A DNA stretch of 64,000 bases from Symmetrospora coprosmae (GCA_008802785.1 VUYT01000022.1:186001-250000); one strand, 5' to 3'; counted from the first letter of the stretch, positions 28,952 through 39,200 are shown. Numbers and translations are program-made. The notes: generated from the sequence alone by a model not told the origin.

Positions 28952-30943
28952 ATGGAACAACAGCAGCAGCAGCAGCAGAAGCTTGACAGCGACGTGGATA
29001 TGCTGCTCGACGGTGACTCGATACCCGTCACGCAGCAGCCGCCCTCCCCTGCCGGGTCCGACGACAGCGCCAGCGGGCAGCAGAATCTCAGTGGCGGGAA
29101 GGACGGTGTCACAGGAGCAACAGGGACCGCGGGAGCAGCAGGAACCGCTGTAGCAGGAACGGCAGCGTCGGCTCAGTCAGCTGGTGCCTCTACTGGTCGG
29201 CGGCGCGACAACAACTTTCTCGAGAAGCTGTGGAAGTGAGCCTCCGCGAACTCGCCTGCCTGCCTGTTTCGGAGGGCCGCTCAAGCTTCCAAGCTAGAAT
29301 CACTGACGCTCGCTATGCATCCGCAGCTTCCTGGACGACGACGTCTCAAAAAGTACCATGGGCTTCTCCGTCAATGGCCAGTACCTGGTCATCTACAACC
29401 CTGACGAGGTCCCGAGGCTGCTTGCCGCTGCGAACGTCTGCAAGCACAAGGACTATGGCTCCTTCCAGCGGCAAATGTGCATCTATGGCTGGAAGCGACT
29501 GGCACAGAATGAGATGAACAAACTCGTGCTCACGGACGGGGAGGCTCCCGGAGCGACCGTCAGTCAGCTCGGGCCAAGCATCAAGATCATGCAGCACGAG
29601 GTCCTGGTGCGTTCGATGCAATTTGCAAAGCAGCTCATACTGCTCAAAAAGGCTGATTCTACTTTATGTGTCTCCAGGAACGGGACTCGCCCATGGACGA
29701 AGTGCGCGCCGTTCCGAGGAAAGCAAAGCCAAAAGCGTCCAGGGCTAAAGATGGCGGAGCTGCAGCAGCAGCCAAAGCTGGCGTGCCCCTCGATGTCTAC
29801 AACGCACAGTATCAGGCCAGGCAAGAAGCACCTGCGCACGTCCAGCAACAACCGAACGTGAACGGCCACCGCCACCAATTGACGGAAGGCGAGATGATGG
29901 GTCTGCTAGCCAGCAATCCGGCACCTCGGTCGGCTCACGTCCCATATGCAGCAGTTTCGGGCAGTGCGCAAGGATCGCTGGCAACACATCTCCACGGCAG
30001 AATGCCGATGGTACCTCAGAAACGACCGGCGGAGGCCATACGCGCGGATCTCGAGGCTATCGAAGCGATGAGAAGCCGGTCAGGGGACGCTGGCATGTCT
30101 GAAGCCGAGGTCGAGGCGCTCATCGCCAGCGTACAGGGCCATGACATCATCGTGCAGCCGGCAAAGCACGCGCGGGTGGATGCTGGGCCTTCGCATCAGC
30201 ATCAGAACGGCGCACTCACCACGTCCCAGGTGCAGGCGGGATCCGGCCCGCAGGCACAGCCAGCTCCACCTCCTCCTCCAGCAAACTATCGCTATCGTAG
30301 ACCTACACCATACGGACCGGCCCAGCTACCTATGCCAGGCCTTGACGATGATGCTTCCTCGCTCGCCAAGCTGGCCAGATTCGATATGGAATCGTTGCAG
30401 CGGTCGATGCAGGAGGCATTCCTCATGCTCGACAACTATCGGCCGTCCGCAAACGGAGAGCATCTCGTCCTGCCAGACGCGGACTTCTTCGTCGAACCCG
30501 CCCTCGCGGGACTGCGATTCGACGCGACAGGCGTACCGATAATGAATGCCGTGCCGGTATTACAGCCGGCGCAGCAACAGGATCGTGGGCATGCAGCAGT
30601 AGCACCGCAAGTGCAAGAACAGACAAAGACGCGTCCGCAAGCGCCGCCTGCTCCGCCGCAAGCAGGGCGGCCAAGGGCAGTACAGGCAGCAGCCAAGCCT
30701 AAACCACTAAATAACGCCAGCGCACCCGCGCTGATTGCCGCAAGAAGCGCATCGCCGATCACGATAGGAACGGCTGCCGATGCATTCACCGAGCTTACCA
30801 CGTTGCCGACGACCGACCTGCTGTCTAACAAGCTGGGCCTGCTGCCGCATGCGGACTCCGCGGCTTCGAGCCTCTCCCTCTCGCCGGCACCGCTCCGACA
30901 GGCCTTCGCTTCGGCCTTCAAGCAGCCTTCGCTGTGGGTGTGA
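28952..30943 (+). CDS. HSF-type DNA-binding transcription factor
   Basis: Predicted nuclear regulator with a heat-shock-factor-type winged helix. Exons 28952-29235, 29327-29606 and 29678-30943 give 609 aa, phases consistent. Residues 1-88 are Q-rich then Gly/Ala/Thr-rich. The HSF domain starts at about residue 90: NNFLEKLWNFLDDD, FSVNGQYLVIYNPDEVPRLL, then KHKDYGSFQRQMCIYGWKRL, the recognition-helix region. It differs from canonical HSF1 (SFVRQLNMYGF), so it is likely an Sfl1/Hms2-like or lineage-specific paralogue rather than the essential Hsf1. No clear heptad oligomerisation coil follows at once. The rest is disordered, with Pro/Gln/Ala tracts. The two introns sit inside and just after the DNA-binding domain. 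Confidence 0.85.
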
Positions 30944-31253
30944 GAGAGGGCAGCTCGGGCACTTGAGTGAGCGCATGGGCAATGCAGATGCAGGAAAGGG
31001 TCAGACACGCCGGAACGGGTGTAGCGTAAGGAGAGAGTCGGTCGTGTAGCCTTTCGGAGTTCCAGACTGCAGTATAGAGTCATGTTGTCGTACTACACAG
31101 GTGCTATACGCGTTCTCTGCACAAGCCATCTCTATCTGCCCAGGCTGCGCGGGTGTGTTCCGAACGCGGCATACCCTCTCGCGATGTCGCGATGTCCCTT
31201 GCCTTCGCACGTCCACCAGAAACCGTCGATTGACAAGGGGAAACGTCGAACCA
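30944..31253. other. Intergenic region upstream of the DEAD-box helicase gene
   Basis: No gene was supported. The helicase frame stays open upstream to about 31101 without an ATG, so the 5' UTR probably starts here. Confidence 0.4.
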
Positions 31254-33230
31254 ATGTCGATATGCTGCATCTGTCTCCGAGCATCTGGGAGCGCCTCGTC
31301 CAGCTCGGCCGCGCGGGCTCTCTCGACTTTTTCGCCTCGAAGATCGGTCTACACCGACGCGTCCCCATCATTCGCTGTGCGCCTTCATCCTGAGCTATGC
31401 TTGAACGACAAGCTCTGCACTGACGCTTGCGGAGCATTACGACAGAAACTCGGCCTGCCTCCGCTCCTTCTGCAGGCGCTCCAAGTCGCGTTTCCGCACA
31501 TTCAGGCAGCGACGCCTTGTCAGGCAGCGTTGCTGCAAGCTCTCGTTCCTGTGCAGTCGAAACGACTTTCTCTACGAGGAGCGCAAGGTAGTGCAGACAG
31601 CGAAGCCTCCGCATCGGGAAGGAGCTTGATCCTGCGCGATGTGACTGGGTCAGGAAAGTGGGTCCGCCTCCACATCTCTTGCCCTCACTTCGTTGCACCC
31701 CTGACACTTGCCGTTCGATGTCCACCCAGATCCCTCGCACTACTTTTGGGTATGCTCGCCCGCTCGCACCTCGGACAAGAGCAGTTTGCCAAAGCTCGCT
31801 CATCCAGCAGAGCGCGGAACGTAAAGCTCGAGCAGCTTCTGCTTGTCCCGCATACAGAGATCGCTCGCCAAATGGAGTACTGGATCGAACTGCTTCGAGC
31901 TGCAGTAGCACGTCCGGCTCAAACGACACAGGGCCAGCTTATGTCGGACAGCGCAGACACTGCAAGGGCCTCTGTCGCGATGACATCGGACACAAGACCG
32001 GCAGAAGGAGACACGCCCTTCTCGGGCGCACAAGTTATATACCGCGGTCTTGCCGAGTCGCTGGCAATAGAACCATCCACAAATCTCCTCATAGCCACAC
32101 CAAGCGCACTCCTTGAAGTCCTAGTCTCTCTTCGAAGCGAAGACATATGCACAATTGCGCTAGACGAAGCAGACAACATGCTCAAGCTGCCTAATCGCTT
32201 CTCAACGCACAAGGAGATTGAGAAGTGGGAGAGGCATCCCCCAGCTCTCATGGGCATCATGGAGGAGCTCCTGGCTCTGCCTGCAAAGCCAAAGCCGAAG
32301 CCATCCCTGCCATCGAGGAGGGCTTCAAGTCTGCGGAAAGGCGACAGAACGTCATCGAGAGGTCAGGGAGTGCTGTCCGATCAACCAGATGGCGACAGCG
32401 AGGCTCCTGGCAAGCGCATCATCGCGGTGTCGGCTACGGCAAACTCTGTCTTTCGGGATTGGATGGTGCGGAGAAGCGGCTGGATCAAGCTCAAGGGCGA
32501 TCTCGGCGAGCGACAAGTGGATTGGTACGACTTTTCAGCGGCTGAGGAGTCGGATGCGCAAATCGCCTCAAGAGGGCGTGACCAGCTAAGCGTCTACCAG
32601 AGGGCAGGTCAGACGCTCCTGCCGAAAGCTGAGATTGAGCACCTGCTGTACCGGGTCAGCAGCAAGGGCGACCTCGTAGCCGATGCGGAGATTTCCGATG
32701 CAAGTGCTGGAGAGGCCTCATCGGCCAGCGCATCAGCAGGCAGGGGCACCCCTCCCAATCTCGAGCCCTTTTTCCTAGCTGCATCCACCGTCTTCGCGGT
32801 TGAACAGATCACCTCTGCGCTCATGCTCATCCCGTCCGGCACGTCCCTGCCCAAGACACTCGACTATCTTCATTCACTCGACATCCCCGCAACCACGCTC
32901 GCCGAGGCGCGGCGCTTGAACCTTCCGGCAGACGAGCCCCGGCTGTACGTGGTCGCTGCGGATGCTGTGCGGGGACTCGACATCTCGCAGCTCAGCCACG
33001 TCTTCATCCTGCCGGGAACTGTGCAGGACTCGGCCGCCTATCTACATACGAGCGGCAGGGTGGGCAGACTGGTCGAAGGTGACGGGAAGCGTTTGGCGGG
33101 GAAGGTTGTCAGCCTCGTCAGCGCTCAGACGGCATCAGCTGTAACACAAAGGGAGGAGACACGCATCAGAAGGTTCTGGGAGTTGCTCGGCATCGACGGG
33201 AGGCTGGGCGAAGTACCCGAGCTGGAATGA
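31254..33230 (+). CDS. Mitochondrial DEAD-box RNA helicase, Mrh4-like
   Basis: ATP-dependent RNA helicase, probably acting in mitochondrial ribosome assembly as yeast Mrh4 does (inference from overall layout). Exons 31254-31657 and 31730-33230 give 634 aa. The N terminus is rich in Ser, Arg, Cys and Ala with few acidic residues, like a mitochondrial presequence. Motifs seen: Q-motif region AATPCQAALLQAL, motif I DVTGSGKS (the Lys codon is split by the intron), motif Ia-like LLLVPHTE, motif II LDEADNM, motif III AVSATANS, motif IV-like ALMLIPSGTSLP, motif V DAVRGLDIS and motif VI HTSGRVGR. The intron is 72 nt and has no stop in frame, but skipping it restores GSGKS followed by LALLLGML. Low-complexity inserts lie between motifs II and III and between III and IV. 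Confidence 0.88.
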   Translation: MSICCICLRASGSASSSSAARALSTFSPRRSVYTDASPSFAVRLHPELCLNDKLCTDACGALRQKLGLPPLLLQALQVAFPHIQAATPCQAALLQALVPVQSKRLSLRGAQGSADSEASASGRSLILRDVTGSGKWVRLHISCPHFVAPLTLAVRCPPRSLALLLGMLARSHLGQEQFAKARSSSRARNVKLEQLLLVPHTEIARQMEYWIELLRAAVARPAQTTQGQLMSDSADTARASVAMTSDTRPAEGDTPFSGAQVIYRGLAESLAIEPSTNLLIATPSALLEVLVSLRSEDICTIALDEADNMLKLPNRFSTHKEIEKWERHPPALMGIMEELLALPAKPKPKPSLPSRRASSLRKGDRTSSRGQGVLSDQPDGDSEAPGKRIIAVSATANSVFRDWMVRRSGWIKLKGDLGERQVDWYDFSAAEESDAQIASRGRDQLSVYQRAGQTLLPKAEIEHLLYRVSSKGDLVADAEISDASAGEASSASASAGRGTPPNLEPFFLAASTVFAVEQITSALMLIPSGTSLPKTLDYLHSLDIPATTLAEARRLNLPADEPRLYVVAADAVRGLDISQLSHVFILPGTVQDSAAYLHTSGRVGRLVEGDGKRLAGKVVSLVSAQTASAVTQREETRIRRFWELLGIDGRLGEVPELE

Positions 33231-33466
33231 TACGGTCCGATGATGGTGATCCAGGCTCAACGGGCTTGGTGCAATTCGAGTGCCATTCTTACAGCCTTAC
33301 GGGTCTGATTCTCGCACATTACGAGCTGGCTTGTAAATGGCAGGACTGCGCAAAGCCTCGAAGAACAGCGCTAAGTCGATAACGCGGTCCATCAACAAGA
33401 GCATCTCCCTTGCTTCCGGTTGGAGCTGCAGGGCAACTAGGGCTACAATCGGCCTGCACGGCCAGC

Positions 33467-34259
33467 TCAGGCGATTGACGGAGGCTCAACCTTCTCGACT
33501 GGTGCAGCGGTATCATCGGGAGCCTCGTCCTCTGCGTGCCACAGTATGCTTTCAGCTGCGTACTTGATGCAAATCAACAGCTCGCACATGCCCACCACTC
33601 AAGATACCCTTCTTGACGAGCTCGTCCGAAGTTGGGCGATGTGCAACTGCGTGCTCGAGCTTGTCCTGTGCGGTAGTGATAAAGAGTGAGGTTCAGTAAA
33701 GCAGCGGCTCATGACTCGGCTGGAAGGATGAGCCGCTTTGGCACCTCGAGCTGGTGGCGCTTGAGGTCGGCCTGTGCGGCCTGGAGGGACGGTGCAATCT
33801 TCGGGTCTGCATAGGAATGCGTACGCATGAGCACAGCTTGTCAGCATATTAGCAGCCAGCTAGGCATAGTCCCTGCTCACCCTTGATGATGTTCCTCTGT
33901 GAGGTGGAGATCCATGCCATTGCGGAGCCAGGAACGAGAACGCGCACGGACTTGGCGGGCGAGAGTAGCATTGTATCACCAGCTGAATGGGGATCAGGCC
34001 TAGCGGTCACGCCAGGTGCTCACCTCGACGAGCTCCTTCTCGTCAGGCCGTCTGCTGAGACCCTTCTCCAGGGCTGTCTTGATGTCGCCTCCGACGGGAG
34101 ACAGCGGAGCCTCGTCGACCTCGCCCTGCTTGAACTCGTCGGGAACCTGGGATGCTGCATGGGAGGAGTGCCGTAAATGGCGGGCCGGTTCTTCTACAGG
34201 ATAGCTGCCACTCACCCATGTGTGCTGGTACTGCTGCTGTTGCTGTGTGTGCTGCTGTC
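33467..34259 (-). CDS. RPEL-repeat protein (5' end unresolved)
   Basis: RPEL repeats bind G-actin in animals; the fungal small RPEL proteins are poorly characterised. Exons in gene order: an upstream part ending at 34216, then 34146-34024, 33896-33881, 33806-33745, 33665-33599 and 33531-33467. From 34146 onward all phases close and give about 111 residues. Two RPEL motifs are present, each crossing exon borders: SRRPDEKELVE joined to RNIIK by the 16-nt exon, and HRPTSDELVKKGIL. Between them lies APSLQAAQADLKRHQLE, typical of the family. The protein ends PVEKVEPPSIA. The first exon appears to hold a Gln/His-rich stretch (34257-34216) in phase with the next exon, but no start codon is in that frame before a stop, so another 5' exon is needed. 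The start is therefore unknown. Confidence 0.7.
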
Positions 34260-34654
34260 ACCTCGAGTGCCGCAGTCGTCACGTCCCGGAGCGGACTGAC
34301 CCCACCTCTCGGGCCTGACGACGTGACGGGACCTCGTCCTGCAACCAAACAAAGCCATCGAGCGGCTCAACATTTCGAACACGAGAACGAAGAGCAGCAG
34401 AAGCTATCATATCACGCAGCCTCGCCGTACCTGCCCTGCTTCAGCTCTCTGCTTGAGCGTTCATCTCTTTGGTCCGGGCCGTACCCGAATCACGTGCGAG
34501 CGCCACGCGACGGATTGCCACGCGAGTCCTCACGGACATTCTTCTGTCAGTCGAGGTCAAGACGCTGCCGTGACTGGGGCTGTCTCTTCGGGGGAGCCTT
34601 GTCTTCTTCTATCTGGTCTTCCACCTCTTCACATCGTCCTCACTCCCCCGCACC
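34260..34654. other. Divergent upstream region of the RPEL and P450 genes
   Basis: Probably contains the missing first RPEL exon (minus strand; an ATG near 34366-34376 is a candidate) and the P450 promoter. No repeat was seen. Confidence 0.35.
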
Positions 34655-36946
34655 ATGTTATCCCACCTGGACGCAACGTCCATCACACTCCCAGGCACAC
34701 TTGTGCAGGCTCTGCTTCTCTCGGTCGCGCTGTACTTCAGCTATCACCTCCTTCTGCTGCCCACCTACAATCTTCTCTTCCATCCACTCAGGCGCCTTCC
34801 AGGTCCCCTACTCGCGAGATCCACACCGGTCTGGCTGTTCTCTCGAGTGGTCCACCTCGACAGGAACGGTGACTTGCAACTGCTACAGGAGCTGGCGCTG
34901 CTGAGGCGACAGTGCGACCTAGACTGACTTCCACGTACCCTCATCTGCCTGTCTGCAGCCAAAACCCACGCCCTCCTGCAGAAGTACGGTCCGGTAGTTC
35001 GGATCAGCCCGAACCACGTCCTGGTCAACGATGAAAGCCTGCTTCTCCAGGCCTATACCACCGGTGAGCCGTTTCCATCTCGCCCATCTCACCTCCCTCT
35101 CGCTGATGCAGCCTTGACTTGTCCTGCAGGTCCAAAGACGTGGCGCAAGAGCCCATGGTATGCGAGCTGGACCTTCAACGGCGAGTCGCCCCTCTTTGCC
35201 GAGTGCGACTACACTCGCCATGTGGCAATGAAGAAGATCTCGAGCTCCATCTACCTGTTGCGCAACCTACGGCCTTTTCAGGATGATCTCAAGCGAATCA
35301 GCTTTGAGGATCTGGTGGCGTTCGTCCGGAGGGAAGGGAAGAACGGAGCGCAGGAGCTTGACTTGCTCAAAGTCTTCAGATACTATGCCTTCGATGTGAG
35401 GGTGTATGCGCTCCTTCGTCGGGCAGTACTCCAGCTGATGATCGTTTACAGTCCAGCAGCCTGCTTGCTTTCGATCAGCGGTACAATCTGCTCAAGGACT
35501 CCAGGCATCTCAGTGTCATCGATGACTTGGATCATACCGCCATGTAAGTCGACTGTGCTCCTGACGGGGCATGCCATCAAGATTGTCGTGTCTTGGATAT
35601 TGACTGTCTTTGAACCTCTCTAACAGCGCGTCGACCATGAGGAGCCGCCTGCCTAGCTGGCTGTACTTTGCCATCTCGTACGTGTTTCTGGTACGTCGAA
35701 GCGTGGCTCCCTTGTGCTGATACGACTTTCGTGTCATGCACCCACGTTCAGGTCAATTCCTCTTGCGGCCGTTCAGCACCTCTTCTCCGCTCCATATCGT
35801 CTCTGGACCCACGGTACGGAGGTGTACGATGCCTATGAGGCCAAGGTTATGGGAGGAAAAGCTACAGATCGCATGTCGGCCGTGAGGAACCTTTACGAAG
35901 CGATGGACCCGACCTCCGGCCGAAGGATGAAGAGGAGTACCGCCGCTGGGGAGATGACCAGTCACAGTGGGTCGGCATCTCGCTCGATGTTCAAGGTTGC
36001 GGCCATGCTGGACCTGGACACATGCGCAGTCTTCGGCGGAACAGACACGACCTCTTGCACGCTTACGTACGCCCTGTGGGAGCTTTCGCGCAGGCCAGAG
36101 ATCGCCGCCAAGCTCTTTGAGGAGGTCTCGACCGTCATCACTTCCCGTGACTTTGCCGCTCTGCCAAAGGACGAAGTTCTGGCCGAGCTGCCGTACCTGG
36201 TGCGTTCGAGGGTCGAGGGAGCTGGAGGCATATAGGGGAGTAGCTAACGGCAGTCGGGTTCACAGGACGCCTTCATCAAGGAGACTTGCAGGCTCTACAC
36301 TCCTGCACCGGGTATGCTCGAGAGGGTCGTTCCGGAAGGTGTCAGTGTGGCCACTACTGTACGTGATGCTGCTCCAGCTGAAGAGCCTCTCTCATCCTGC
36401 AGGGAGCCCTCATCGCTGGTCACTTCATTCCGGCCGGCACCATCGTTGGGTCCCAAGCGTACTCATTTAACCGGCGAGAATCAGTTTTCCCTGATCCTTA
36501 CGAGTTGTGCGTGCGCTGTATATCGTGCAGGTAGCAGATGCTAACGACCTCTTTTCGGTGATATAGTAACCCCGAGAGGTGGTTCGAGGAGACAGACGAG
36601 ATGCGCAAGATCTAGTGAGTGACGCAGAGATTGAGCAGCGTATGCTAGAATGAGTGCTTACCTCCTTGTATCCACGGTCTAGCATCCCCTTCGGAAAGGG
36701 AGAGTTCGCTTGCGGCGGCAAGGCGTTCGCCCTGTTCTCGCTCCGCTGGACCATCGCCGTTATGTCGCGGTTCTTCACTTTCGAGACACATGCAAGCACC
36801 ACTGACGAGTCCATGGATATACGAGGTGGGTGGCAGGCGTATCCGAGACTGGCCTTCGACTGAAGTGTCGTGTTGCAGACGCCTTCGTCATGTTCCCTCG
36901 AGACCACCGATGCCTCATGTATGCGCTTCCCAGGTCCGACGTTTAG
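34655..36946 (+). CDS. Cytochrome P450 monooxygenase
   Basis: Microsomal heme-thiolate monooxygenase; substrate not predictable. Eleven exons: 34655-34868, 34959-35063, 35130-35395, 35452-35543, 35627-35677, 35752-36199, 36266-36358, 36403-36506, 36567-36614, 36683-36825, 36879-36946, giving 543 aa with every phase closing. An N-terminal membrane helix (ALLLSVALYFSYHLLLL) precedes the proline hinge RRLPGPLL. The helix-I oxygen motif is GGTDTTS, the helix-K ExxR is KETCRL, the PERW-type motif is NPERWF and the heme loop is PFGKGEFACGGKAF with Cys as the axial ligand. The layout LHLDRNG to KTHALLQKYGPVVRISPN matches fungal ascomycete/basidiomycete P450s. No biosynthetic-cluster partners lie next to it; the flanking genes encode an RPEL protein and an EEP phosphodiesterase. 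Confidence 0.93.
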
Positions 36947-37231
36947 GTTCGGATCTCTGCGATCTGCCGCATCTTCACTATCTGTCTGAGGCAACGTATC
37001 CTCAACGTCTACCTAGTCTTCATCCATCCTGTCCGCATTAGTCCAGCCTAGCCGTCTCCCTGCATCAGGACTTAGCCATAGTGACTACGTTAGCAATAGT
37101 GCCTAGTTTATCACCAGCAACTGGGCATCGTCATCTCACGCATTGCGATTGCTTCAACGAATCTTGCAGCAGTACGGAGGCAAGATGCGGCGCTCGGCGC
37201 AGATGCGGGTCTCCTCCGCTCGCACCGCTGC

Positions 37232-38481
37232 ATGACATCCCAACGATCGCCCGTATCAGTTTCGCTTCTGCACTACTGCCAGTCCGCAAAGCAATGGCAA
37301 CCACTGGCGGCACATTCCACGCGCCCTTCTGAGGCTGGTGCGCAGAGCGCGAAGGGCAAGAACGTCAACCGCGGAATGGACCTAACGGAAGCGGAGTCCA
37401 ACCGCCTGACATGCCTCACCTACAATGTCTTCTCTGGTCCATCCTCCTCTTCTATTCCACACCTCTCCCTGCGTACCCGATCCGCAATTGCACTCTTGCG
37501 GCGAGTGGCCACTTCGGCAGATCGTGAACGCGCTACAGTGCAGGTCATGGCGCTGCAGGAGGTTAGCTCGACTTTCGAGCGCGCCCTTCTGCGCGAGCGA
37601 TGGCTGCAGGCCGATTGGGCTATCACGAGCTTGCGTGACTACTTTCGAAGCTCGACGGGCGGGAAGAGCGAGAGGGCCAGTGCAAGAGGCGAGGACGATG
37701 GCGTTTTGCTCGCCGTGCGCAGGGACGTCCTGCAGGAGGGTGCAGGCGGAGGCTCAGCCACCATGATGAGGCTGTCGGGACCACAGGGCAAGGTGCTCGT
37801 TTCTCTAAGTCTCGCAAATAGGGTGAGTGAACTCGGCTGTACTAAAGACGAGGACCCCGTTTGAACAAGTCCGGCCTGCAGATGCGGATAGCTACAAGTC
37901 ATTTCGAATCACTCGCGCCGAATGAGGCTATTCGCACCTCGCAATACCGCGAAACTGCGTCACACCTCCTCGACATCTCGGACGAGCCGCCGCCATGCAT
38001 CTGCATAGGAGACTTTAACCACGCCAGCTATTCCGAACTTGCTCCACTTGTCGGTTGCGCAGGTCCCGGCTTGTTCAAGGATGTCGGCACGTCCAGCGAA
38101 CCCTTTCGAGCGAACGCTACGTTTGGCGAGCTCTACCCTTTCTTCGATGGCTCTAGAGAGCGACGGAAACCGCGACGCATTGATTTGGTGCTCGTTGGTC
38201 CCGGTCTGGAGGCTACGGATACTTGGACAGACGGAGGTGATGCCATCCAAACGGAGAAGAGCAGGCGACCCAAGCCGGATGAAGCAGGAGGGAAGAAGCG
38301 GCGCGAGAGACCAAAGAAGACCAAGCTTAGGTGCAAGGAAGGGAAGGGAGGGTACTGCTGTGAGTGCGGGCCTTTTGTCGGAGAGGGTCTGGCTGACGCT
38401 GTTGCGATAGACCCCTCTGATCATCTGGCGGTGCTGGCGACGGTGGGGCTAACGTACCAAAGGAGGGTGAATGTTGCGTAG
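37232..38481 (+). CDS. Endonuclease/exonuclease/phosphatase (EEP) family protein, Tdp2-like
   Basis: Metal-dependent phosphodiesterase of the EEP fold. Exons 37232-37822 and 37882-38481 give 396 aa, phase 0. Catalytic landmarks are in order: Asn in LTYNVFSGP (~residue 62), Glu in MALQEVSSTFE, TSHFESL, the Asp/Asn pair in CIGDFNHASY and the final Asp/His in PSDHLAVLA. The GDFN and SDH motifs with a TYNV start and LQEV are the pattern of tyrosyl-DNA phosphodiesterase 2 and related enzymes, so removal of 5'-tyrosyl adducts is possible; other EEP enzymes cannot be excluded. A long basic insertion (rich in KKRRERPKKTK) lies between the GDFN and SDH motifs and could act in nuclear import or nucleic-acid binding. 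The first ~45 residues are not conserved. Confidence 0.8.
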
Positions 38482-38520
38482 TATCTGGCGGTTCCGCCTG
38501 TGATCGCATGTAATTAAAGT

Positions 38521-38835
38521 CATTCGTTTCAGACGGCGCAAGCGGCATCCCCCACGAACGGGAGATCGTCGCGACATCAAACGAATGTGTTTAAACTGTC
38601 AAACGAATGCGATTCAAGCACATTCGTTTGCTTATCAAGCGAATGAGAAGATCGCTGTATTCTCAGATGCGCATCCATCAAGCGGCATGTGAAAGTCCGC
38701 AGGCGGACTTTTGAGGCTCATTCGCTTGAGCGAGGTCGGGAACAAAGCGAGACCGGGAGCGGGAGCGAGAACAGGACATGAACGAAACCAGTCAAAGCGC
38801 AACCAAACGAATGCATTTGATAGCTCATTCGTTTG
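38521..38835. repeat. Cluster of eight CAA(A/G)CGAATG motifs in inverted pairs
   Basis: The 10-mer CAAACGAATG or its complement, with one-base variants, occurs at 38521-38530 (minus sense, last base differs), 38578-38587, 38600-38609, 38621-38630 (minus), 38636-38645 (G variant), 38719-38728 (minus, G variant), 38804-38813 and 38826-38835 (minus). Three pairs are perfect inverted repeats: 38600/38630, 38804/38835 and a 13-bp pair 38635-38647 with 38717-38729. Chance clustering of a 10-mer at this density is very unlikely. It may be a set of protein-binding sites or a fold-back sequence. Confidence 0.85.
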
Positions 38836-38920
38836 ATAGATCGCTGCGCTTTTAGGTGTTGGAAAACATGCGATTCTATCCGTCAGGCACAGGTACAGGC
38901 TCAGGCTTGGTGGCGTAAAT

Positions 38921-39063
38921 GCGCGCGACTGCGTGAGTTCGCGCGCGCTTGCGCACCCTTGCGTATGAATGTATGAATGCGCGTGAGTGCGTGCGAATGC
39001 GCCTCAGTGTGCGACATTGCACGCCAGTGCTTGCGGCTGCACGAGGATGCGCTTCGTGTCGCC
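38921..39063 (+). repeat. 10-bp-periodic GCG array
   Basis: Over about 14 units the trinucleotide GCG (or GTG/ACG/GCC variants) recurs at almost exactly 10-bp steps, preceded mostly by TGC or TT: units start at 38921, 38931, 38941, 38951, 38961 and so on to 39061. Units are diverged between copies, so it is an old tandem array or a sequence under helical phasing. It does not code in any frame I could recognise. Confidence 0.7.
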
Positions 39064-39105
39064 AGATTGCGACGTCCTCGAAATGGCAAAAATCGCATGG
39101 TTTTT

Positions 39106-39200
39106 ACAAAAAACTCTCTGTCTGGGAATTGAACCCAGGTCACGGCCGAACTGCGAGGAAGCTGACAAGGCCCTGTGATGGATGACAGGTGAGAAGAGAT
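39106..39200 (-). other. tRNA-like Pol III element (B box, T arm, T6)
   Basis: On the minus strand, GGTTCAATTCC (39135-39125) is a perfect match to the B-box consensus, inside a 5-bp stem with 7-nt loop (CTGGG/CCCAG, 39138-39122) like a T arm. A run of six T follows at 39113-39108, as a Pol III terminator would. The acceptor 3' strand would be ACAGAGA, but I could not find a matching 5' strand, D arm or anticodon arm upstream. It is therefore a degenerate tRNA gene or the head of a tRNA-derived SINE, not a confident functional tRNA. Confidence 0.4.

Noticed and set aside
34655-38481. Secondary-metabolite cluster around the P450
   Set aside because: Neighbours encode an RPEL protein and an EEP phosphodiesterase; no synthase, prenyltransferase or cluster regulator is adjacent.
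39106-39200. Functional tRNA gene
   Set aside because: Only the T arm, B box and terminator are convincing; no matching acceptor strand, D arm or anticodon arm was found.
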